Assembly: GCA_003230435.1 (NCBI GenBank)
Contig: QIDW01000203.1
Coordinates: 1-23,611, forward strand
Direction: 5' to 3'
Origin: Acidimicrobiia bacterium
Lineage (GTDB): Bacteria; Actinomycetota; Acidimicrobiia; Spongiisociales; ZC4RG35
Length of the DNA stretch: 23,611 nucleotides
A program made the translations under genes and the position numbers. Of this stretch, positions 13,922 through 21,229 are shown piece after piece; within the stretch, counting starts at the first letter, position 1; every line of letters begins with the position of its first letter. The notes below the pieces were generated by a model. It ran no database searches, was not told the origin of the DNA, and saw nothing but the letters and a program-made list of their open reading frames with translations.

Positions 13922-15574
13922 ATGAAAGCAGCAGAACTGCTGGTCAATGCCCTGGAGGCTGAGGGAGTCGAGTACGTGTTCGGTCTTCCAGGCGAAGAGA
14001 ACCTGGAATTTCTCGAGGCACTTCGGGGTCATCCGAAAATTCAGACGGTGCTGGTGCGACAGGAACAGGCTGCCGGCTTCATGGCGGCGACGTACGAACG
14101 TTTGACCGGGAAGATCGCTGTGGCGTACTCGACACTCGGCGCAGGCGCAACCAACCTGGTCACCTCGGTGGCTCACGCCAGCCTCGGAGGCTTCCCGGTG
14201 CTGTTCATAACCGGGCAGAAGCCAATCAGAGAGAACCGACAGGGTCTATACCAGCTGCTGGATGTGACCGGCCTCATGCGGCCCATTACGAAATCAGCTC
14301 GAACGATTGAGAGCGGAGCCGAAGTTGCGCACATGGTGCACGATGCGTTTCGTACCATGCGCGAAGGGCGGCCCGGACCCGTTCACCTCGAGTTGCCTCA
14401 AGATATTGCAGCAGAAGAGACCGATGGACACCTTTCCCCGGCCCGGCATGGAGCCACCCCCGTCGCTACTGAGGCCTCTCTCGATGCGGCCGCTGAAGCT
14501 ATAGCCAATGCCAAGTCGCCACTGATCATGTTGGGTGCAGCGGCCGAACGGCACGGAGTACCCGAAGCAGTTCGATCACTCGTGGCCACAACGAAAATCC
14601 CCTTCTGCAGCACGTGGATGGGAAAAGGCGTCGGCGACGAGCGATCCGACGAGTTCGTAGGAACGCTCACATCTCCCGGTCTCGACTATGTAGGAGCTGC
14701 TGTCTTGGCGGCCGATCTTGTTCTGAACGTTGGGCACGACATCGCTGAGAAAGCACCGTTCGTGATGTCACGTGAACGATCGCAACTCGTGATTCACGTC
14801 AACACATTCCCCGCTCACGGAGACGCCATCTACTTTCCCCAGCTGCAAGTTGTCGGCGAGGTCTCCCATTCACTGTGGCGGCTGGAGGATCGATTTCACG
14901 GAACGTCGCGTGCCGATCACACGTTCAGCCTCGAGATGGCTCGGAAGATGCGCGATTCGATTGAGCGATCGAGTGATGACCCGGGAACCGGGCCGATCCG
15001 CCCCCAATTCGTGGTTGCCCGGGTACGAGAGGCTTTGGCAGACGACGCTGTCGTCACTCTCGACAACGGGGTTCATAAGCTCTGGTTCACCCGTAATTTT
15101 CCGGTATACACGCCACGGACGCACATAGTCGACACCGCGCTCGGCTCCATGGGGACCGGATTGCCGGCCGCCATAGCCGCAGCGCTGGTCGAGCCGGATC
15201 GCCAGGTCGTCGCCGTCGTCGGAGACGGTGGATTTCTGATGAACGTCCAAGAACTGGAGACCGCAGTTCGGCTGCGCCTGAACCTGGCCGTTGTCATTCT
15301 GAACGATTCAGGGTTGGGCATGATCAGGATGAAACAGAAAGCCGACGGATACCAAGCATTCAATGTTGATTTCGACAATCCCGACTTCTCGGTCTTGACG
15401 CAAGCGTTCGGCGGCAACGGACACAGGATCCTCGACCCGGCCACGATTACACCAACCCTGCGCTCGGCGTTGAATGGCGGAGGTGTGCACGTGATCGATA
15501 TTCCAATCGACTACTCCGAGAACAGGGCCCTGGTTGAAGAGATGAGAATGGCAGTCTCGCCCGCCAAGGGATGA
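13922..15574 (+). CDS. Acetolactate-synthase-like TPP-dependent enzyme
   Basis: A 550-aa member of the acetohydroxyacid synthase/pyruvate decarboxylase family. The order of domains is normal: the PYR domain with GLPGEENLEFLEAL and the catalytic glutamate E48 (VRQEQAAGFMA), a middle domain, and the PP domain with the TPP/Mg motif G434-DGG through the ND at 461-462. It looks most like catabolic AlsS-type or acetolactate-synthase-annotated proteins, but many paralogues act on other 2-oxo acids (e.g. sulfoacetaldehyde or oxalyl-CoA). No ilvN small subunit is nearby, and it sits in a cluster with SenB, so the true substrate is open. The ATG at 13922 is the start giving the family N-terminus (MKAAELLVNAL). 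It overlaps the lyase gene by 4 bp. Confidence 0.85.
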   Translation: MKAAELLVNALEAEGVEYVFGLPGEENLEFLEALRGHPKIQTVLVRQEQAAGFMAATYERLTGKIAVAYSTLGAGATNLVTSVAHASLGGFPVLFITGQKPIRENRQGLYQLLDVTGLMRPITKSARTIESGAEVAHMVHDAFRTMREGRPGPVHLELPQDIAAEETDGHLSPARHGATPVATEASLDAAAEAIANAKSPLIMLGAAAERHGVPEAVRSLVATTKIPFCSTWMGKGVGDERSDEFVGTLTSPGLDYVGAAVLAADLVLNVGHDIAEKAPFVMSRERSQLVIHVNTFPAHGDAIYFPQLQVVGEVSHSLWRLEDRFHGTSRADHTFSLEMARKMRDSIERSSDDPGTGPIRPQFVVARVREALADDAVVTLDNGVHKLWFTRNFPVYTPRTHIVDTALGSMGTGLPAAIAAALVEPDRQVVAVVGDGGFLMNVQELETAVRLRLNLAVVILNDSGLGMIRMKQKADGYQAFNVDFDNPDFSVLTQAFGGNGHRILDPATITPTLRSALNGGGVHVIDIPIDYSENRALVEEMRMAVSPAKG

Positions 15575-16959
15575 GCCACGGCATGATTTCGGCCCGAGGT
15601 CCGTTGTTCCTCAGCGACATGTTCGAATCGGATGAGATCCGGTCCTTATTCGAGGCTCCGGCGATGCTCCGGCGTTATCTCGAGATCGAGGTGGCGGTAG
15701 CGGAAGTCGAGGGTTCGCTGGGGTTGATACCTGAGGATGCAGCCAAAGCTCTGGCTAACGAACTCACCGTGGACGCAATAGACATGGACCGGTTTCATCA
15801 GGATGTCGAGAACACTGGATTCCCGATTGTCCCTTTGTTGCGACAGGTCGTCGATCTGGTTTCCGAGGAATCCGCCCAGGTCGTTCATTGGGGTGCGACA
15901 ACCCAGGACATCATGGACACTGCATTGGTGTTGCAGATGCGAGAGGCGCTCCGCCTCTTCCGCGTGAGCATCTCCCGGCTGAGAGAGATTCTCGCCGATC
16001 ATGCCGACACACATAGGTCGAGTGTCATGCTGGGGAGAAGCCAACTCCAGCACGCGCTGCCAACAACGTTTGGACTGAAGGCTGCCGTCTGGCTCTCGAT
16101 GTTCCAGCGTCATGCCGTGCGACTTACCCAACTCGAAGAGCGGCTCTACGTGGTGCAGTTCGGAGGTGCAGTCGGGACGCTCGCTGCGCTCGGCACCACC
16201 GGCGTCGCCGTTCGCGACGCTTTAGCTGCAAGACTCGAGTTGGGTGTGTCTCCCACAGCCTGGCACGCGACACGTGACTCACTCGCTGAGGTGGTCTCCT
16301 ATCTTGCCAATCTCACCGCCAGCCTCGGCAAGATCGGTCAAGACATCCTCCTGCTGGCGCAATCCGATGTCGGTGAAGTGCGGGAGCGTTCGACGCCGGG
16401 CCGAGGCGTCAGCAGCACCATGCCTCAAAAACGCAATCCGATCTCTGCGCAACAAATCACCGTGATCGCCTCGAGCGTGGCCGATCTATCAGGCGCCATG
16501 TTCCGAGCCAGCGTCCACGATCACGAACGAGCGTCGGGAAACTGGATGAAGGAGTGGACTGTGGTACCTGAGGCCTTCGTTCTGACTGGGAAGGCCCTCG
16601 ATCTGACGATCGACTTGCTGGAAGGTCTTGAAGTCGATATCGACCGTATGCGCTCCAATGTGGAAGCGGACGAATTCATCATGGCTGAAGCGGTGATGAT
16701 GGCCCTCGCCCCTCACACGGGACGGGACCGAGCATACGAAATGATCGCCGCTGCCGTTGAGACGGCTGTTGACAGCAACAAGTCGTTTCGCAGCGCGCTA
16801 GCGGAGATTTCCGAGGTCACTGATCATCTTTCCGACGATGAGATCGAACACATTCTGGCTCCTCACAATTATCTGGGGTCAAGCAGCGAGCTGATTGATC
16901 AGACACTGGCAGGCGAGAAGCCGTCGCAAGAAGAAGTGCCGGGGAGGGAACCACGTTGA
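15571..16959 (+). CDS. Fumarase/aspartase-superfamily lyase (PcaB/PurB-like)
   Basis: A 462-aa enzyme of the superfamily that eliminates or cycloisomerises through a Cβ carbanion (adenylosuccinate lyase, argininosuccinate lyase, carboxymuconate cycloisomerase). It carries HWGATTQDIMDTAL (substrate-binding), and the signature loop SSTMPQKRNP at 281-290 including the catalytic-loop serine. Overall it resembles PcaB (3-carboxy-cis,cis-muconate cycloisomerase) and PurB, but no other protocatechuate or purine genes are here. Its ATG overlaps the TPP-enzyme stop (ATGA), so translation is coupled. In this context it may make or cleave a C-N, C-O or C-Se/C-S bond; that is speculation. Confidence 0.85.
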   Translation: MSHGMISARGPLFLSDMFESDEIRSLFEAPAMLRRYLEIEVAVAEVEGSLGLIPEDAAKALANELTVDAIDMDRFHQDVENTGFPIVPLLRQVVDLVSEESAQVVHWGATTQDIMDTALVLQMREALRLFRVSISRLREILADHADTHRSSVMLGRSQLQHALPTTFGLKAAVWLSMFQRHAVRLTQLEERLYVVQFGGAVGTLAALGTTGVAVRDALAARLELGVSPTAWHATRDSLAEVVSYLANLTASLGKIGQDILLLAQSDVGEVRERSTPGRGVSSTMPQKRNPISAQQITVIASSVADLSGAMFRASVHDHERASGNWMKEWTVVPEAFVLTGKALDLTIDLLEGLEVDIDRMRSNVEADEFIMAEAVMMALAPHTGRDRAYEMIAAAVETAVDSNKSFRSALAEISEVTDHLSDDEIEHILAPHNYLGSSSELIDQTLAGEKPSQEEVPGREPR

Positions 16960-16972
16960 TCGAGAGGTCGAA

Positions 16973-17947
16973 ATGAGAGCGGTTCTGGTAGCGGCCTCGC
17001 ATTTGGGTCGTCGGTCGGGCAACAGTGTGACCGCTCTTCGATGGCAAGCGATCCTCCAAGACCTGGGATGGGACACCTCGCTGCACAGCCAGTTCAACGG
17101 TGAGTCAGCCGATCTGATGATTGCGTTGAACGCTTACCGGAGCGCAGAATCGATTCGCAGATTTCGAGACCGATACCCTGATAGGCCTCTGATAGTTGCG
17201 TTGACAGGGACCGACCTCTATCGCTTTCTCGAATCCGACAGAGAGAAGACGACTGCTGCCATCGCTGCGGCGGATCGTCTGGTGGTGCTGAACAACCTTT
17301 CTTCACGTATGTTGGCTAGCGATCAGGGCGACAAGTGCTTTGTGATTCTGGAGTCTGCGGATCCTCTGGCAGCAGAACGTAAACCTCTGACCCGTCACTT
17401 CGACGTCTGTGTGGTGGGACATCTTCGTGAAGAGAAAGACCCACTTTTGGCTGCCAGGGCGGTCCGCGACTTGCCCTCCTCGAGTCGAATACGTGTGCGT
17501 CACTATGGACGCGCCCATACCAAGGAATGGAACGTGCTCGCACAAAAGGAGATGGAGGAAAACCCGCGATACACGTGGTTTGGCGAGGTTTCCCACTGGC
17601 GAATCAGGCGCGCTCTATCCACGAGCAGACTCATGGTGGTGAGTTCCATCATGGAAGGTGGCCCAAACTGTTTGTCCGAGGCAATAGCTGCGGGGTTGCC
17701 GGCGGTTACCACCGACATCGACGGTTGCGTCGGCATGCTCGGTGAAACCTATCCGGGGTATTTTCCCGTCGGAGATAGCGAGGCACTGACCGATCTTCTC
17801 CTGCGGGCCGAGCAAGACTCGGCCTACCTATCCGAGTTGGAGCAAGCCGTGGCGGTCATCGCCCCCCAATTCACACGAGAGCTAGAACGCAGACGTTGGG
17901 CCAAACTGCTCAACGGTCTACCCGGCTCCAAATCTCCTCATGATTGA
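16973..17947 (+). CDS. senB: SenB-type selenosugar synthase (glycosyltransferase)
   Basis: A 324-aa glycosyltransferase closely resembling SenB, which joins selenophosphate to a UDP-N-acetylhexosamine to give a 1-seleno-sugar in selenoneine biosynthesis. Matches run along the whole length: SGNSVTALRWQAILQDLGW near the N-terminus, FNGESADLMIALNAYRS, PLIVALTGTDLYRFL, FDVCVVGHLREEKDPL, NPRYTWFGEVSHW, and EGGPNCLSEAIAAGLPAVTTD followed by GMLGETYPGYFPVGD. ATG 16973 follows GAGAGG at five bases. The gene lies 13 bp after the lyase and overlaps the methyltransferase start by 8 bp. The partner SelD is about 9 kb upstream. SenA, the EgtB-like partner, is not in the window. The assignment rests on remembered family sequence; biochemical identity of the sugar is inferred. 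Confidence 0.85.
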   Translation: MRAVLVAASHLGRRSGNSVTALRWQAILQDLGWDTSLHSQFNGESADLMIALNAYRSAESIRRFRDRYPDRPLIVALTGTDLYRFLESDREKTTAAIAAADRLVVLNNLSSRMLASDQGDKCFVILESADPLAAERKPLTRHFDVCVVGHLREEKDPLLAARAVRDLPSSSRIRVRHYGRAHTKEWNVLAQKEMEENPRYTWFGEVSHWRIRRALSTSRLMVVSSIMEGGPNCLSEAIAAGLPAVTTDIDGCVGMLGETYPGYFPVGDSEALTDLLLRAEQDSAYLSELEQAVAVIAPQFTRELERRRWAKLLNGLPGSKSPHD

Positions 17948-18740
17948 GATTGACGCCTCAACCGAGTTCAGCGATGACGCCTATAGCGAGATCACTGCCC
18001 TCCGCTACAGCACTGTGGAAGGTCGCATGTCCGGGTTTGCCATGCGGGCAGCACCCTGGATCTGGCAGTATTTTGATCAGGCGGATATTCCGCCAGATCA
18101 CCGACGCCTGCTCGATGTGGGATGCGGAACCGGAGATCTAGCAGCATACCTGCTCGATCGAGGCGTTGAGTTAACCGGTCTGGATCGATCTCCTCACATG
18201 CTCGAACACGCTGCGAAGAAGAACGGGGAGTATGTGCGGTCCGGCCGCGCCATGTTCATCGAAGCTGATGCGAGCGACTTTCGCCTCCCAGAAGAGTTCG
18301 GGATGGCGGTGAGCACGTTCAACACTCTGAATCATTTGGCAGACTTCGAAGCCGTGGAAAAGTGTCTGGCGTCGGTTTCAAGAGCTCTTGTACCTGGTGC
18401 GAGTTTTCTGTTTGATATCAACACTCGGCGCGGGCTGGAGAGCACTGTGGGTACGAACGTTGTGATCGATACGGACGAGGAGATCATCTTCAGAAAGAGA
18501 ATCCGCTTCGAAAACAGGGTGATCCTCTACGCAACCGGGTGCTTTCTCCATGATGGGCGCTGGCATCGTTACAGGGAAACCATCGCAAAGATATTCATCT
18601 CGACGACCGAACTGAGGCGAGCGTTGCTGAAGGCCGGGTTTGAGTCGGTTGTCTTCACAGCTGAGGACTTCAGAACAGAGATCGATGATCCCGAGGCCGA
18701 AGAAATAGCTCGAGTGGTGGCCACAAAGGAAAAAATGTGA
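17940..18740 (+). CDS. Class I SAM-dependent methyltransferase
   Basis: A 266-aa Rossmann-fold methyltransferase. Motif I is LLDVGCGTGDLAAYL (from residue 57), followed by acidic motif II ELTGLDRS, FIEADASDFRLP, and motif IV AVSTFNTLNHL. The C-terminal half has a beta-rich insertion (RFENRVILYATGCFLHDGRWHRYRETI) typical of small-molecule methyltransferases of the Methyltransf_25 type. The ATG overlaps the senB end by 8 bp, so the product very likely acts in the same pathway, perhaps N-, S- or Se-methylation. The substrate cannot be read from sequence. Confidence 0.85.
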   Translation: MIEIDASTEFSDDAYSEITALRYSTVEGRMSGFAMRAAPWIWQYFDQADIPPDHRRLLDVGCGTGDLAAYLLDRGVELTGLDRSPHMLEHAAKKNGEYVRSGRAMFIEADASDFRLPEEFGMAVSTFNTLNHLADFEAVEKCLASVSRALVPGASFLFDINTRRGLESTVGTNVVIDTDEEIIFRKRIRFENRVILYATGCFLHDGRWHRYRETIAKIFISTTELRRALLKAGFESVVFTAEDFRTEIDDPEAEEIARVVATKEKM

Positions 18741-18750
18741 GGTGGGATCA

Positions 18751-19494
18751 ATGACTTCGTATCGAGAATTAGAACCGTTGGCCAGCCAGACGTCACCAGC
18801 TGCGGTGAGTGACGTGCTGCTCCGGATGGGATTCAGCTACCAGCACGACATGCACGGGGTGTTTCAGCAGACGCCGGGTCTACCAATGTTCGGTCAGGCG
18901 GTCACGCTCCGCTCCCTGCCCACTCGTCCGGACATGATTGAGGATCTTCGGACCGAGGCCCAAGGCGATCGGCTGCAAATGCCGTTTGATAAGGCCATGG
19001 AGGCAACCGTCGAAGGCAAAGTACTCGTCATTGACTCGTCCGGTCGTTCAGAGGTCACGGTTGGAGGCGGAACCAAATTCTCACGGCTAATGGCGACCGG
19101 TGCGGCCGGACTGGTCACCGACGGCTCGATCCGCGACAAAGGAGAGGTCATCCATTACGGATATCCTGTCTACTCCCACGGTTTCTCGCCACGATCCGGC
19201 ACCACTCATACTCTCTATCCACATGACTTCAACCTGCCGATCAATTGCGGTGGTGCGTTGGTCAGACCCGGTGATTATCTGATCGGCGACGAGACAGGGC
19301 TGGTCGTGATACCCGAGAACGTGGTGTCGGAGGTGTTGGAGGCCGCTGTTCTCAAGGAGCAGCTCGACGCTTTTGCAGCCAAGAACATGGCCGAGAATGA
19401 TGCCCCAGCCGGCCGGTACTTTCCGCCGGATGAGGAGACGATTAGTGAGTTCGCGGCGTCGATCGGTGTGTCTCGAGCTGACCTTCCCTTCTGA
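18751..19494 (+). CDS. RraA-family aldolase/decarboxylase-like protein
   Basis: A 247-aa member of the RraA / 4-hydroxy-4-methyl-2-oxoglutarate (HMG) aldolase family. The diagnostic stretch is GGGTKFSRLMATGAAGLVTDGSIRD, with D124 and R128-D129 that bind metal and substrate in HMG aldolases. Some family members cleave or decarboxylate 2-oxo acids; others (RraA proper) inhibit RNase E and have lost catalysis. Retention of R-D and the enzyme neighbours favour a catalytic role. ATG 18751 has GAGGTG at a good distance; an upstream in-frame GTG (18742) is less likely. The gene starts 10 bp after the methyltransferase and ends in a TGATG overlap with the next gene. Confidence 0.82.
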   Translation: MTSYRELEPLASQTSPAAVSDVLLRMGFSYQHDMHGVFQQTPGLPMFGQAVTLRSLPTRPDMIEDLRTEAQGDRLQMPFDKAMEATVEGKVLVIDSSGRSEVTVGGGTKFSRLMATGAAGLVTDGSIRDKGEVIHYGYPVYSHGFSPRSGTTHTLYPHDFNLPINCGGALVRPGDYLIGDETGLVVIPENVVSEVLEAAVLKEQLDAFAAKNMAENDAPAGRYFPPDEETISEFAASIGVSRADLPF

Positions 19495-20504
19495 TGGGGT
19501 CCGGGTCCGATTGGAGCTCAATCCGGATGAATGTCGCCGACACGATCGGTAGAACGCCGTTGGTGCAGCTACAGAACGTGGTCGGCGAGATCGAGGCCAC
19601 CGTGGCGGCCAAACTCGAGTACTTCAACCCCGGCGGAAGCATCAAAGATCGGGCCGCCCTGGCCATGATCACCGCCGCTGAGGATGACGGGAAGCTCAAA
19701 CCAGGGGGAACCCTGGTGGAGGCCACGAGTGGGAACACTGGATATGCGGTCGCGATGCTCGCGGCAGCCCGCGGCTATCGGGCAATAATCGTGTGCAACG
19801 AGACGCTTCCCGAGGAGAAACAGGCGGTCCTTCGTGCTTACGGTGCGACCATTGTCTTTGTGCCGGCAGATGCCGAGATGGACTCTCCCGATCACTACCT
19901 CAACACGGCGATGCGTATCGCCAACGAAAGCGACAGCGCTGTCTTCTGCAACCAATCCTTTAACCCGGCCAACCCCGCAATCCATTACCGCACCACAGGT
20001 CCTGAGATTTGGGAGCAGGCGGGGGGACGTGTCACAGCTCTGGTGGCTACGGCAGGGACAGGCGGCACGATCAGCGGAGTTGGAAAATACTTGAAGGAGC
20101 AAAACCCAGACATTGCGGTGGTCATCGCCGACCCCAAGGGCTCTATTTACAAGGAGTATGTGGAATCAGGAAATATCGCTGAGCCTTCGGTCTACCTGGT
20201 CGAAGCGGCAGGCCAGAACGAGTCTTTCATCCCGGATGCCTTCGATCCCAACGTCGTTGATCGGGTTGTGGCCGTAAGTGACGCCGATTCGTTTTCTATG
20301 GCTCGCCGTCTCGCCAAAGAGGAAGGCATCTTCTGTGGCATCAGTAGTGGCACCAGCGTCAAGGCAGCCCTATCGGTAGCCGAGGATATGGGGGCAGATG
20401 ACTTCGTCGTGGCGATCGTTCCCGACGCTGGAGACAGGTACCTGACTCGCCTCTACTCAGACGATTGGCTACGAGACAACCTTCCCGATGTCGAGGGCGT
20501 ATAG
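19494..20504 (+). CDS. Cysteine synthase / cystathionine beta-synthase family PLP enzyme
   Basis: A fold-type II PLP enzyme (336 aa from 19494; 325 aa if ATG 19527 is used, which gives the usual family start MNVADTIGRTPLVQL). The PLP lysine is in NPGGSIKDR (K51, or K40 from the later start). The substrate loop is ATSGNTG and the phosphate-binding loop is TAGTGGTISGVG, with SSGTS near the C-terminus. Family members replace the beta substituent of activated serine with sulfide, thiols or homocysteine. In this cluster, last of the series, it might accept a selenium nucleophile; that is a hypothesis. It could also be an ordinary CysK/CBS. The TGATG overlap with the RraA gene implies coupling. It converges on the redoxin gene 32 bp away, with no clear terminator. 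Confidence 0.85.
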   Translation: MGSGSDWSSIRMNVADTIGRTPLVQLQNVVGEIEATVAAKLEYFNPGGSIKDRAALAMITAAEDDGKLKPGGTLVEATSGNTGYAVAMLAAARGYRAIIVCNETLPEEKQAVLRAYGATIVFVPADAEMDSPDHYLNTAMRIANESDSAVFCNQSFNPANPAIHYRTTGPEIWEQAGGRVTALVATAGTGGTISGVGKYLKEQNPDIAVVIADPKGSIYKEYVESGNIAEPSVYLVEAAGQNESFIPDAFDPNVVDRVVAVSDADSFSMARRLAKEEGIFCGISSGTSVKAALSVAEDMGADDFVVAIVPDAGDRYLTRLYSDDWLRDNLPDVEGV

Positions 20505-20536
20505 CCAGGTCCTGGCCCCTGTTCTGCCGGCTACCG

Positions 20537-21034
20537 TCACGCGGCCAGCAACTGTGTGATCATTCCCTCCAGGTCATCGGAATCTGCTTGGAAACCGTTG
20601 AAGCGAACATGTCGCCTGCGGTCGATGAGAACGGTCCAAGGGGTTCCGCCGGTCCGGTAACGCTGCATAACCAGCGAGAGCCGGCCGTCCGGGCCTGTGT
20701 CGTGCCCAAACGGAATATCGAGCTCGTAGCGATCGGCCACCTTCTTTGCGCCTTCCAGCGTGTTGACTTCGAAGCCTTCGAACACGGTCTGGATGGCGAC
20801 GAAAGCCACATCCCCGTCCGGGAAACTGTCTTTGACGTCAAGAAGCGTGGGAAAGCCGTGGGAGTGACAACCGGGACACCACGACTGGAAGCAATACAGA
20901 TAGATGACTCCGGCCTCCACATCTTCCAAGTCGAGAGCAGTTCGGCCGTTCGGCAGGTTGAACCACTGGGTAACACCCCATTCTGGGGCTGGTTCGCTGG
21001 CGATTCCGTAGCGTCGACGGCCCTGCACCGTCAT
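20537..21034 (-). CDS. TlpA/AhpC-type redoxin with CPGC motif
   Basis: A 165-aa thioredoxin-fold protein. The active site FQSWCPGCH (C53, C56) follows the first strand, and the cis-proline segment TGGTPWTVLID comes later, both normal for the TlpA/redoxin family. There is no signal peptide, so it is probably cytoplasmic, unlike many TlpA proteins. An N-terminal stretch of about 30 residues precedes the fold. It is divergent from the glutaredoxin-thioredoxin reductase gene with 195 bp between, a layout suggesting shared redox control. The start ATG at 21032-21034 is tentative; no strong ribosome-binding site is seen. Confidence 0.82.
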   Translation of the reverse strand: MTVQGRRRYGIASEPAPEWGVTQWFNLPNGRTALDLEDVEAGVIYLYCFQSWCPGCHSHGFPTLLDVKDSFPDGDVAFVAIQTVFEGFEVNTLEGAKKVADRYELDIPFGHDTGPDGRLSLVMQRYRTGGTPWTVLIDRRRHVRFNGFQADSDDLEGMITQLLAA

Positions 21035-21229
21035 CGTCGCCGTCCAGTTGCCGTCCAGTAGAGGAGCTGAAACGTCGACTTCGATCCTTGAATCGTTGCT
21101 TTCATCAGCACTTGGTCCCCTGTGTTGCTGACGTCTGGGCTGGAGCCATTGAGCGTGATGTTACCGAGGAAGATCCAAGTAGGGTCCCGTTCACCAACCC
21201 ACCATGACTGCGTGTCGAAAGGAAACCCA
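21035..21229. promoter_or_regulatory. Divergent promoter region of redoxin and TrxR fusion
   Basis: Both flanking genes read outward from this 195-bp interval, so it must hold at least two promoters. I cannot point to convincing -35/-10 boxes. A minus-strand frame of 84 codons covers it and ends in an ATGA overlap with the redoxin start, but it also overlaps the 5' end of the TrxR gene and lacks support. Confidence 0.35.
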
